This document shows positions 9,045-18,100 of a stretch of 64,000 nucleotides of DNA, piece after piece. The notes under the pieces were generated by a model. That model searched no databases. It had not been told where the DNA came from and was given only the letters and a program-made list of their open reading frames with translations. The translations under genes were made by a program, and so were the position numbers. Every line of letters begins with the position of its first letter. Position 1 is the stretch's first letter. The DNA is from Bacteroidota bacterium (GTDB lineage: Bacteria > Bacteroidota > Bacteroidia > Chitinophagales > Chitinophagaceae): contig VGFK01000002.1 of the NCBI GenBank assembly GCA_016868895.1, forward strand, positions 62,001 through 126,000, written 5' to 3'.

Positions 9045-9052
9045 CAAAGATA
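9045..9052 (-). promoter_or_regulatory. -7 box placed for a leaderless J-protein transcript
   Basis: TATCTTTG on the minus strand, then CAGG, then the GTG start codon at 9040. With transcription starting 4-7 nt after this motif, the RNA would begin at or within the start codon. Confidence 0.55.
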
Positions 9053-9061
9053 TTAATTGAA

Positions 9062-9069
9062 TATTTTTG
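9062..9069 (+). promoter_or_regulatory. Bacteroidota -7 box for the NIPSNAP gene
   Basis: TATTTTTG matches TAnnTTTG exactly and ends 18 nt before the ATG at 9088. It is only 9 nt from the divergent J-protein box, so the two promoters must overlap. Confidence 0.55.
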
Positions 9070-9087
9070 GTTCAGAAACTATTTAAT

Positions 9088-9861
9088 ATGCGGTATACAT
9101 TTTTTTTGCTGATGCTGTTTGTCACTGTTTCAGGATTTACTCAGCGAAAGCCAGCAAAACATTTTTACGAACTCAAAGTGTATGAGTACGCTACGGCAGA
9201 ACAGGAGCAATGGATAGATCAGTTCATTGGGGCGGCCTATATTCCGTTCATGCAGAAAAATGGGGTAGGTCCCATTGGAGCTTTCACTGATCGGGCAAAT
9301 GACACGGCTCGCGTCAAGCGGTTGTACGTGATTGTCCCCTATACGGATCTTCGCAAACTGCCGGAGCTGAATAAGCAACTGATGAACGATGATCAAGCAA
9401 TGACTGCTGCAGCATCATACATCCATGCCACGAGTGAAGCTCCAGCTTATCACCGCATAGTGACTTCAATCATGGAGGGATTTCGATTGTCTCCTGCACT
9501 TCAATTGCCAAAGCTCAGTTCATCGATTGCCGATAAAATTTATGAGCTCAGGAGTTACGAAAGTGCTTCGGAAAAAAAATACTGGAAAAAGGTTGAGATG
9601 TTCAATGAAGGAGGGGAGATCGATATCTTTTCCCGATTGGGATTCAACCCTATTTTTTATGCAGAAGTCATCAGCGGTCCAACCATGCCCAATCTGGTGT
9701 ATATGACCAGTTTTGAGAACATGGATGATCGCAATGCACATTGGCTAGCGTTCAGAGATGATCCGCAATGGAAGGCACTGCTGGCGAAAAAAGAATACGA
9801 TAAAACCGTGAGCAAGAATGTCACCCTCTTTTTAAAAGCAAAACCGTACTCGCAGTATTAG
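9088..9861 (+). CDS. Secreted NIPSNAP-family protein
   Basis: A 257-residue protein with a cleavable signal peptide (MRYTFFLLMLFVTVSGFTQ), so periplasmic or surface-exposed. Two similar ferredoxin-like halves are visible, each opening with a YELKVYEYA or YELRSYESA strand and containing an aromatic, charged segment (FRDDPQWKAL in the second), as in NIPSNAP proteins. These are related to dimeric alpha/beta-barrel enzymes, but the bacterial secreted forms have no established reaction. The ATG at 9088 is chosen over an upstream in-frame codon at 9067 because it starts the signal peptide and leaves room for the -7 box. It is a single-gene unit, followed by punA with its own promoter. Confidence 0.85.
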   Translation: MRYTFFLLMLFVTVSGFTQRKPAKHFYELKVYEYATAEQEQWIDQFIGAAYIPFMQKNGVGPIGAFTDRANDTARVKRLYVIVPYTDLRKLPELNKQLMNDDQAMTAAASYIHATSEAPAYHRIVTSIMEGFRLSPALQLPKLSSSIADKIYELRSYESASEKKYWKKVEMFNEGGEIDIFSRLGFNPIFYAEVISGPTMPNLVYMTSFENMDDRNAHWLAFRDDPQWKALLAKKEYDKTVSKNVTLFLKAKPYSQY

Positions 9862-9894
9862 TGGGTTGTTCTTCCTGCTCCCATTTGAACGTAG

Positions 9895-9902
9895 TATCTT
9901 TG
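9895..9902 (+). promoter_or_regulatory. -7 box placed for a leaderless punA transcript
   Basis: TATCTTTG, then CTGC, then the ATG at 9907. Same 4-nt spacing as at the J-protein gene. No TTG at 19-nt spacing. Confidence 0.55.
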
Positions 9903-9906
9903 CTGC

Positions 9907-10740
9907 ATGACCATACACCAGGATTTTAATGCCATTCAAGGTGCAGCTGCATTCATCCAGCAACAGTTTAAGGGTGCGGTGGATAAAGCCGTGGTATTGG
10001 GCAGTGGACTAGGAGCGTTTACAGATGGGTTGGAGATTGAATGTGAGATTCCGTATTCGAGCATTCCTCATTTTCCGGTATCGACCGTGGAAGGGCATAT
10101 TGGGAAGATAGTGGTTGGTTCCCTGGATGGAATACGCGTCTTGGTGCTTTCCGGAAGGTTTCATTATTATGAAGGGTACAGCGCATCAGAAGTGGTCTTT
10201 CCGATCCGTGTCGCTAGTGTTTTAGGGGTGAAGCAGCTTTACATCTCCAATGCAGCAGGGGGAGTGAATACCTCTTTTAAAGTGGGCGATTTGATGATCA
10301 TCCATGATCATATCAGTTTTTCTACAATCAATCCGCTTCTGGGAAAAAACCTTGATGAATTGGGCACACGGTTTCCGGATATGAGTGAGCCTTATTCAAA
10401 GCGGTTGATCGGTAAAGCCATGACCATTGCTGCTCGGTTAGGTATTCATGTGCATCAGGGGGTCTATTTTGGGGTAACCGGTCCCAGTTATGAAACCCAT
10501 GCTGAATACAGGATGATTCAGTTGGTTGGCGCCCATGCTGTGGGGATGAGTACCACACAGGAGGTGATAGCTGCCATTCACTGTGGGATGGAGGTATTTG
10601 CCATGAGTGTGATAACGGATATCGGCATCCGTGAAGAAGAAAATCAAATCAGTCATGAAGATGTTCTGGAAGCCGCGCAGGCATCAGCGCCTATTCTTAC
10701 TCGTGTATTTCAGGAGCTGATTCTCAGTGAAAGAAATTAA
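9907..10740 (+). CDS. punA: Purine nucleoside phosphorylase I (inosine/guanosine type)
   Basis: Trimeric enzyme of purine salvage that splits inosine or guanosine with phosphate into base and ribose 1-phosphate. At 277 residues it has the low-molecular-mass PNP length. Visible signatures are the phosphate-binding loop GSGLG (32-36), GRFHYYEGY, SNAAGGVN, a purine-site region TGPSYETHAEYR, and VGMSTTQEV followed by SVITD. These separate it from the hexameric DeoD class. The start at 9907 is the first ATG and directly follows the -7 box. The putative porin gene follows 18 nt after the stop and is probably co-transcribed. Confidence 0.95.
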   Translation: MTIHQDFNAIQGAAAFIQQQFKGAVDKAVVLGSGLGAFTDGLEIECEIPYSSIPHFPVSTVEGHIGKIVVGSLDGIRVLVLSGRFHYYEGYSASEVVFPIRVASVLGVKQLYISNAAGGVNTSFKVGDLMIIHDHISFSTINPLLGKNLDELGTRFPDMSEPYSKRLIGKAMTIAARLGIHVHQGVYFGVTGPSYETHAEYRMIQLVGAHAVGMSTTQEVIAAIHCGMEVFAMSVITDIGIREEENQISHEDVLEAAQASAPILTRVFQELILSERN

Positions 10741-10758
10741 ATAATACGATTTCAAGGA

Positions 10759-12813
10759 ATGCAATTGGTAGCAACTGGGTTTAATGTTTGTAAATGGCAC
10801 TTCATACTGTTGCTGGCAGTGTTCGTATGGGGTCAGGTTGAGGTTCAAGCTCAGCGGCGAGGCGGGTTGCCAGGAGGCATGCAAAATCTGGGATCGCGGT
10901 TCAGCAGCTCAGGATCGGGGGGAGGTTCAGATTCGCTTTCCTTTGAAAAAAGAAATTTTTCTGACGATTCTGTGAGTGTACGGTTCAAGTATTTAGATAC
11001 GCCTCGGTATCGATTTTTTGATTCCAGTATCTCAGATTTTTATGCCCGTATTCCGTTAAAGCCGGAGTATACCCACATTGGACACAATGGTAATGCGGTT
11101 CGCCCCCTCTTGTTCAATCCGTTGCGTTTGCCGGGTTGGGATATGGGATTTCATGCACTTGATCCCTATGCCTTCACCATTGAGGATACGCGGTTCATGA
11201 ATACCACTAAACCGTTTACGGAACTTGGTTATCTGGTAGGAAGTAAGGCCGAACAGCAGATTTCCGTTGTGCACACACAAAATATTTCTGCGGATTGGAA
11301 TTTTGCATTTCAGTACCGACTGATCAATGCGCCCGGTACATTCAATTCGCAGAATACTAACCACAACAATGTTCGCTTCAATTCGGATTTTACTTCAAAA
11401 AATCAGCGTTATCATGCGTATGTTATTTTGTTGTCCAATGCGTTGCAGTCGTCAGAGAATGGCGGCATAGTGGACGAGTCGTATTTGGTGAATGAAAATC
11501 CTGCGTATACGGATCGTTTCAATATTCCGACGCAGTTGGCCACTACCACGTTTTCAACTCGAAATTTTTTCAATGTTAAGTTGTCGACAGGAAACCGGTA
11601 CGTGGACAAACACACAGTATTTCGTCAGCAATACGATTTTGGCCGCAAAGACTCCATTGTCACCGACAGTTCAGTCGTTCGCTATTTTCTTCCCAAGCTG
11701 CGTATAGAAAATACGGTGCAGTTGAGCAGTTACCGTTACCAGTACCTGGATGTTTTAGCTTCCGGTTCCCCGGATTTTTACACAAAAAATTACGGGTACA
11801 CTACCGTACCCGATACAGTTCGGTTTGCTGCTGAAATGGGCATGACCAAAATCGATGCATCCATCATACAATTTCCCGATTCTAAAAATCCGCTTCAGTT
11901 CTTAAAAGTGGGTGCCTCTCTGTTGCGTTTTTCACCCCGGTATACGAACCAGGAACAATTCAATAATCTGGTCGTGCACGGCGAATACCGTAACCGGACA
12001 CGCAATAGGAAATGGGACATGATCCTGTTCGGAGAATTTTATGCTGCAGGTCGGGATCTGGGCAATTACCGCGCCATGGCAAAAATGGAGCGTGTATTGG
12101 GCAATTTTGGGAATCTGGAATTAGGAGCAGAAAACATCAATCGTTCCCCTTCTGATATCGTTGGAAGAATTCCTGGATTCGCTTTTCCTGTCCTGCAGTC
12201 AGCTGATTTTGGAAACGAAAATGTAACCATGCTCAGTGCTTCGCTTTCACTCCGAAAATGGAGGGCCCGTTTAAGTGTTCAGCAGTACCTGGTTTCCAAC
12301 TATACCTATTTCAGCGGGTTCAGGCAGGCAGATCAATATGCGCCGTTATTCAGTTTTTCAAGGGTGGGTTTAAACCGACAGACCCGTTTGGGAAGAACCT
12401 GGAAATGGTACCTGGATCTCTATGTGCAGTCGACTACCGGCAATGCACCGTTGAACTTGCCCCTGCTCTTCACCCGCAACCGCATTGCCTACGAAGGGAA
12501 ACCGTTCCGCAACCTCGTACTTTCAACCGGATTGGATATCCGCTATTTTAGTCCCTATAAAGCCGATGGATACTCTCCTTTGTTGGGACAGTTCTTTTTT
12601 CAGGACGAGCGGACGCTTTCCATCCGCCCGGATGTGGCAGCCTATACCAACTTCAGGATCAGAAGCTTCAACGCCTATGTGCGCATTGAAAACCTGAATA
12701 CACTGACCACGCAGTATGGCGTTGGGTTTAAGCAGAACAACCTGGCTGCCAGTTTTTATCCTAATCCCGGACTGGTGTTTCGGCTTGGCATCTTTTGGAG
12801 TTTTGTCAATTAG
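10759..12813 (+). CDS. Putative porin, Bacteroidota outer-membrane barrel family
   Basis: A 684-residue outer-membrane protein with an N-terminal signal peptide ending near VEVQAQRR, a Gly/Ser-rich stretch (about 35-60, RGGLPGGMQNLG and SSSGSGGGSDSL), then a long series of alternating amphipathic strands rich in aromatic residues and Asn. It ends in LVFRLGIFWSFVN, a C-terminal strand of barrel type. The segment FNPLRLPGWDMGFHALD followed by RYRLINAPGTFNSQNTN resembles the Bacteroidota 'putative porin' family (PF14121-like). Its cargo is unknown. It lies 18 nt downstream of punA, which would fit nucleoside uptake, but that link is only inferred from proximity. Confidence 0.8.
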   Translation: MQLVATGFNVCKWHFILLLAVFVWGQVEVQAQRRGGLPGGMQNLGSRFSSSGSGGGSDSLSFEKRNFSDDSVSVRFKYLDTPRYRFFDSSISDFYARIPLKPEYTHIGHNGNAVRPLLFNPLRLPGWDMGFHALDPYAFTIEDTRFMNTTKPFTELGYLVGSKAEQQISVVHTQNISADWNFAFQYRLINAPGTFNSQNTNHNNVRFNSDFTSKNQRYHAYVILLSNALQSSENGGIVDESYLVNENPAYTDRFNIPTQLATTTFSTRNFFNVKLSTGNRYVDKHTVFRQQYDFGRKDSIVTDSSVVRYFLPKLRIENTVQLSSYRYQYLDVLASGSPDFYTKNYGYTTVPDTVRFAAEMGMTKIDASIIQFPDSKNPLQFLKVGASLLRFSPRYTNQEQFNNLVVHGEYRNRTRNRKWDMILFGEFYAAGRDLGNYRAMAKMERVLGNFGNLELGAENINRSPSDIVGRIPGFAFPVLQSADFGNENVTMLSASLSLRKWRARLSVQQYLVSNYTYFSGFRQADQYAPLFSFSRVGLNRQTRLGRTWKWYLDLYVQSTTGNAPLNLPLLFTRNRIAYEGKPFRNLVLSTGLDIRYFSPYKADGYSPLLGQFFFQDERTLSIRPDVAAYTNFRIRSFNAYVRIENLNTLTTQYGVGFKQNNLAASFYPNPGLVFRLGIFWSFVN

Positions 12814-12878
12814 CAGTACCGCTGTTAAAATTTCTGTAAAACCTCCCTTAATTGAATTTCTTTTTTTAATTTTAAAGC

Positions 12879-13247
12879 GTGAAAAAGGTATTCATCGTAT
12901 TGCTTTTGTTGGTCCACACCCTCGCCAGCAGCGGGGTAGTGCTCAGTACGCATTACTGCATGGGTGATTTTGCCGGTATCAGCATAGGCGCAACAGAAGA
13001 AGATGGGTGTGGAACCTGCGGCATGAAGGGTAGTGATTGTTGCCATGATGCAGTTGCCATTCTCAAAGTTGATCATACCGACATTCAGCAAGTAAGGGGA
13101 ATTGAGTTTTTCTACGCATCAACAGTCCCGCAGGTGTTCATCCCCATTGTTCCGGTCCATTTCACTGACCTCCCTCTCTGTCCGTTGCATCTCGGAGGCG
13201 TGTCCTCTCCTCCGATCTATTTGGTGAATCGGAATTTCAGAATTTGA
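12879..13247 (+). CDS. HYC_CC_PP-type small secreted protein, probable metal-related
   Basis: A 122-residue protein with a signal peptide (MKKVFIVLLLLVHTLASSG) and a Cys/His-rich mature part: THYCMGD, then CGTCG and CCHD within about 40 residues, the pattern behind the family name. Such proteins often sit next to copper or heavy-metal efflux genes in Bacteroidota, as here; a role in periplasmic metal handling is inferred, not shown. The C-terminal part has several prolines and another Cys-His (CPLHLGG). The start is GTG at 12879, with a TAATTTTA box (one mismatch from consensus) 4 nt upstream. It begins the heavy-metal locus. Confidence 0.75.
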   Translation: MKKVFIVLLLLVHTLASSGVVLSTHYCMGDFAGISIGATEEDGCGTCGMKGSDCCHDAVAILKVDHTDIQQVRGIEFFYASTVPQVFIPIVPVHFTDLPLCPLHLGGVSSPPIYLVNRNFRI

Positions 13248-13328
13248 GTTGACCCTTGTCTCTACTTGCGTGCTAGCATTTGCGGCACATTCATTGTATT
13301 TATTTGTTCATCCTAAAATCATCGTAAA

Positions 13329-13670
13329 ATGAAAATCATTACATCAACATTGGTTGTATTATTCATGTCATTGTCAGTGTTCGCTCAAAAGAAAGAGGAT
13401 ATAAAAGTCTGGGGGAATTGCGGCATGTGCAAGAAAGTAATTGAAGAGGCCACTTTAAAGGCTGGTGCTAAAAAGGCTGCGTGGAATGAAGAGACCAAAG
13501 TATTGACCGTAGAATACAGCCAGCGCAAGACGGATATGGCCAAAATTCAGCAGTCGATAGCTGCTTCCGGTTACGATACGCAGGATTTCACTGCTCCAGA
13601 TGAAGTATACAGCAAATTGCATGGGTGCTGCCAGTACGAGCGAAAGGCAAAAAGTGGTATAAAAAAATAA
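13329..13670 (+). CDS. Secreted heavy-metal-associated (HMA) domain protein
   Basis: A 113-residue periplasmic metal-binding protein. It has a signal peptide (MKIITSTLVVLFMSLSVFAQ) followed by one HMA fold with the metal loop NCGMCKK (CxxC), the central WNEETKVLTVEY strand and IAASGYDTQDF near the end. The C-terminus adds another Cys pair (GCCQYE). HMA domains usually bind Cu(I) or other soft metals through the CxxC. The gene is 81 nt after the HYC_CC_PP gene and 24 nt before a second HMA gene, so it is likely a shuttle feeding the downstream CusA-type pump. Confidence 0.88.
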   Translation: MKIITSTLVVLFMSLSVFAQKKEDIKVWGNCGMCKKVIEEATLKAGAKKAAWNEETKVLTVEYSQRKTDMAKIQQSIAASGYDTQDFTAPDEVYSKLHGCCQYERKAKSGIKK

Positions 13671-13694
13671 CTCGACACGGTTAAACAATAGAGT

Positions 13695-14243
13695 ATGAAA
13701 CATTTAGTTACGGCGATTGTCTTCATGACAATCGCCGCACTAGGACACGCCCAGATCAGGAGTGCGTCCTTACAGGCCAGCGGATTGACCTGCGCCTTGT
13801 GTGCAAAATCAATATACACCAATCTCACTGCGTTGCCCTTTGTAGATAAGGTCGATACGGACCTCAATGCTTCAACCTTTGAAATTTCATTTAAAGAAGG
13901 AAGGCATGTTGACCCGGAAGCGTTGAGAAAAAAAGTTGAAGATGCCGGGTTTTCGGTTTCTCAACTTCATTTGCATTATCAGGCCAGTAACCAAATGATT
14001 GGTCACGATACCCACATAAAAGTGGGAGAAAACTTTTATCATGTGGTCAATGCAAAACCCAAGACATATTCTGGTGTGGTGACCCTTCATGTGATTGATA
14101 AAGAGTTTTTGACGTTGAAAGACCATAAGAAGATCGTGGGTGGCTCCAATCTGGATTGCTATAAGCCAGGCAGCAACTTAAAATGCGTGGTTCCCAATCA
14201 TGAAGTGCATGAGTTGAATCTATTTCATGTAACAATCAAGTGA
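13695..14243 (+). CDS. Secreted HMA-domain protein with C-terminal extension
   Basis: A 182-residue protein with a signal peptide (MKHLVTAIVFMTIAALGHAQ). The HMA domain (about 22-90) has the CxxC loop GLTCALCAKSI and the motif VEDAGFSV. The remaining 90 residues hold His-rich LHLHYQ and GHDTHIKVG and a beta-rich stretch ending in HEVHELNLFHVTIK; this half was not recognised and could add metal ligands. The stop overlaps the next start as GTGA (14240-14243), so it is translationally coupled to the barrel protein. Confidence 0.85.
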   Translation: MKHLVTAIVFMTIAALGHAQIRSASLQASGLTCALCAKSIYTNLTALPFVDKVDTDLNASTFEISFKEGRHVDPEALRKKVEDAGFSVSQLHLHYQASNQMIGHDTHIKVGENFYHVVNAKPKTYSGVVTLHVIDKEFLTLKDHKKIVGGSNLDCYKPGSNLKCVVPNHEVHELNLFHVTIK

Positions 14244-15115
14244 GGGTGAAAAAACGGATTGCTTTTTTTTGTTTGATTTTGGCGATTGGACAGTTGCCGG
14301 CTCAGGAATTATATGTCTATTCCGATCCAGCATCCAACGTTCCTGCTCGGTCTTTGTCTGTTAAATATGCGGGAAAGGCGCTGCGAACGACCGACGCTTT
14401 TTTGCATTCTCATACGATGAGTCGCCACATGCTGGAGTCCTCCATTGGAATACGAAAACAGTGGATGGTGCGTCCGGTGTTGACCATCAGCGATATGTAT
14501 ACGGATCGAAAGCAAAAATTTGAATCATTTGGCATTTATTCAAAATTTCGCTTTCTGTCGCTGGATGAGGTGCATAAGCATTTTCGTGCTGCAGCATTTA
14601 TTAAAGCCGTATACAGCACCAATGACCTGAAATACGATGAACTTACCGGCGAGGGCGACCAGAGCGCTGCTCAAGTAGGTCTTATCCTCACGCAATTGGT
14701 GGGCAAGTTGGCCGTTTCAACTACTCTTGCATTGAATGAGGTGCTGGATGAAGAGCGCTGGTTGAAGTACAGTGGACCTCGAAACTTTGGATACAGCAGT
14801 CTCAATTACAGCATTTCAGCGGGCTACTTGCTTTTCCCTCGTTCGTATACGAGTTATCAGCAAACAAATGTGAATCTGTATGTCGAGTTGATCGGGAGCA
14901 GAGCATTGGATCGGAAGGCCTATTTTGTGGATCTCGCTCCAGCGCTGCAGCTCATCGTTAGCAGCAATACCAAAATCAATGTAGGGTATCGATTTCAGTT
15001 GGATCGGTTTTCCAAGGCCTATCGAATGTCGTATTTGAAGCAAGGTTCAGGGGTTGTTTCACCCAGTATCTTATTTAGCGTAGAACGAACTTTTTTGAAT
15101 ACTTTTAGGAAATAA
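14240..15115 (+). CDS. Outer-membrane beta-barrel protein of the metal-efflux locus
   Basis: A 291-residue protein with a signal peptide (KKRIAFFCLILAIGQLPAQ) and a mature part of alternating strands (LSVKYAGKALRT, SIGIRKQWMVRPVLTISDMY, FGIYSKFRFLSL) ending in VERTFLNTFRK. No enzyme motif was seen. Its place between secreted HMA proteins and the CusA-type pump suggests a role at the outer membrane in metal export, but this is inference. The start is GTG at 14240, overlapping the upstream stop; a second GTG at 14246 is equally possible. It ends 16 nt before the pump gene. Confidence 0.75.
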   Translation: MRVKKRIAFFCLILAIGQLPAQELYVYSDPASNVPARSLSVKYAGKALRTTDAFLHSHTMSRHMLESSIGIRKQWMVRPVLTISDMYTDRKQKFESFGIYSKFRFLSLDEVHKHFRAAAFIKAVYSTNDLKYDELTGEGDQSAAQVGLILTQLVGKLAVSTTLALNEVLDEERWLKYSGPRNFGYSSLNYSISAGYLLFPRSYTSYQQTNVNLYVELIGSRALDRKAYFVDLAPALQLIVSSNTKINVGYRFQLDRFSKAYRMSYLKQGSGVVSPSILFSVERTFLNTFRK

Positions 15116-15131
15116 TTTTTCCTGGGTTTTC

Positions 15132-18100
15132 ATGCTGAATCGGATCATTCATTTTTCGGTCAAGAACAAGTTCATCGTCCTTTTGTGTATCATTGGCTGG
15201 GTGGTCTGGGGTGCAGTGGAATTGCTTCGTCTTCCCATGGACGCACTTCCTGACATCACCTCCAATCAGGTTCAGGTCATCACTGTATCCCCTACATTAG
15301 GTGCCATGGAAGTGGAGCGCCTGATCACATTTCCGATCGAACAAGCCAGTTCCAATATTCCCGGAATTACGGAAATCCGTTCCATTTCCCGTTTTGGACT
15401 TTCTGTAGTCACCCTAGTTTTTCAGGATGATCGCGATGTGTATAGGTGTCGGCAGCAAGTGGCGGAACGCATGAGTGCCATTCGGTCTGAAATCCCTCCA
15501 GAAGCCGGTTCTCCGGAATTGGCTCCTGTTACCACTGGGCTGGGGGAGATCTATCAGTATGTTGTAAAGCCCAAAAAGGGGTATGAGGACCGGTACAATT
15601 TGACAGAGCTTCGAACCATTCAGGATTGGATCATTCGTCGCCAACTCCTCGGAACTCCTGGTGTGGCGGATGTGAGCAGTTTTGGAGGAAAACTCAAGCA
15701 GTATGAGGTGGCCATTGAGCCTGGCCGAATCCAATCCCTCGGTATATCCTTGGATCAGGTCTATGAAGCCCTTCAAAAGAATAACCAGAATTCCGGCGCA
15801 GCGTATATTGAAAAGGGACCCTCTTTACTCTTTATCAGATCGGAGGGAATGGCGCGTTCAATTGAAGAAATCGGAAACATACGGGTTGCAGCGGCTGCTT
15901 CCGGTACACCCATCTTGATTCGGGATATTGCTGAAGTGCGCATTGGAAGTCCCATTCGGTATGGGGCACTCACATACCAAGATCAGGGTGAAGTTTCCGG
16001 TGCGGTTGTGCTGATGTTAAAAGGCGCGAATGCTTCTGAGGTCGTCAAGGGGATTGAGCTTCGTATGCGTCAAATTGAGAAGTCGTTACCGGAAGGGGTT
16101 GAAATAAAAACATTCCTGGATCGCAGGAAAATGGTGACGCGGACGCTGAATACCGTAAAGACCAATTTACTCGAAGGTGCGCTTATTGTTTTATTTGTCC
16201 TGATCATTTTCCTGGGGAATTTCCGTGCCGGGTTGATTGTTGCGTCGGTGATTCCACTTGCGATGCTTTTTGCAGTAGGCATGATGAATGTATTTGGGGT
16301 TTCTGGGAACCTGATGAGTTTGGGGGCATTGGATTTCGGACTGATCGTTGACGGTGCGGTAATCATCGTTGAGGCAGTGCTGTGTCAGTTGCATATTCGA
16401 AAACCGGGACAGGCAGGGTTGAGTCAGCAGGAAATGGACGACACCGTCATCGAATCTTCTGGTCGGATGATGAATGCTGCTGTTTTTGGTCAGTTCATCA
16501 TCCTGGTCGTATACATACCCATTTTATCGTTATCGGGCATTGAAGGAAAAATGTTTCAACCCATGGCCCAGACAGTCATATTTGCATTAATAGGAGCTTT
16601 TTTGTTATCGGTGACCTATGTTCCAATGATTTCCAGTTGGGTCATTCCCAAAAAGAGCCAGCAACATTTTTGGTTTTCGGAACGATTAATGGAAGCAATA
16701 CAATCGGGCTTTCAGCGCCTATTGAAACGGTTGTTGTTGCACCCCGGAAAAGTCATCTTTATTGCCGCTGGATTTTTAGTGTTTTCTCTGTTCATAGCTG
16801 CTCGTTTAGGTGGGGAGTTTATTCCTGAATTGGAAGAAGGTGATTTTGCGGTTGATGCGCGACTCATGACGGGAAGTTCGCTTCAGGAAACGATCAATGC
16901 CACACAAGAAGCTGTGCATGAACTCAAGAAGTTTCCTGAGGTTACGAGTATCGTAACCCGCATTGGTGCAAGTGAAATCCCCACAGATCCTATGCCCATT
17001 GAGATGACCGACATCATCATCAATCTCAAAGAGAAAGGATTGTGGACCAGTGCCACCAGTTATGAAGAACTGGCAAATAAGATGAGTGAGGCCATTGCAA
17101 AGGTGCCTAGATTGTCTGCAGGATTTCAATATCCGGTTCAAATGCGTTTCAATGAATTAATAGCTGGTTCCAAGCAAGATGTGGTTTGTAAATTATTTGG
17201 TGAGAACATCGACACACTGGCAAAGTATGCCTCCATTATCGAGAAGTTAATTGTACAGGTTGAAGGGGCAAAGGATGTATTTGCAGAGCGCGTAACTGGG
17301 TTGCCTCAGGTTGTCATCCGGTTAAAAAAAGATGCATTAGCAGCATATGGCTTTGATGTTGAACAGGTCAATCGTACGATTCGGACAGCTTTTGCCGGTG
17401 AAGTAGCTGGTAAGGTCTACGAAAACGAGCGGAAGTTTGATCTGGTTGTTCGGTTTAAAAAATCCAGTCGAGATGAATTGACTGATTTATCAACCTTAAT
17501 ATTGAGTACTCCATCTGGAAAGCAAGTCCCGTTGGCCCAGGTTGCCGATGTGATCATTGAAGAGGGGCCCAATCAAATTCAGCGGGAAGATGCCAAGCGC
17601 AGGATTACGGTTGGCTTCAACGTTCGTGATCGAGACGTGCAATCGGTTGTAGAAGACGTTCGGAAACGCATCGATCGTTCCGTCAGCTTACCGGCCGGGT
17701 ACTATGTGCAGTTTGGTGGACAGTTTGAGAATTTAACTGAAGCCAAAAATCGATTGATGATTGCTGTTCCTGTCGCATTGCTGTTGATTTTTTTGATTTT
17801 GTATTTTTCTTTTGGTTCTGTAAAATATGGATTGTTGATTTATACGGCTATACCATTATCCGCTATCGGTGGAATTTTATTGTTGTGGCTTAGGGATATG
17901 CCCTTTAGCATATCAGCAGGAATTGGATTCATCGCCCTGTTTGGAGTTTCCGTGTTAAACGGGATTGTCCTGATCAGCGAATTCATACGGTTGGAAAAAC
18001 AAGGCAATAAAGATGTATGGACGATTGTATTAGAGGGATCAGTAACCCGGTTGCGTCCCGTTCTAATGACCGCTGCCGTTGCCTCACTGGGATTCTTGCC

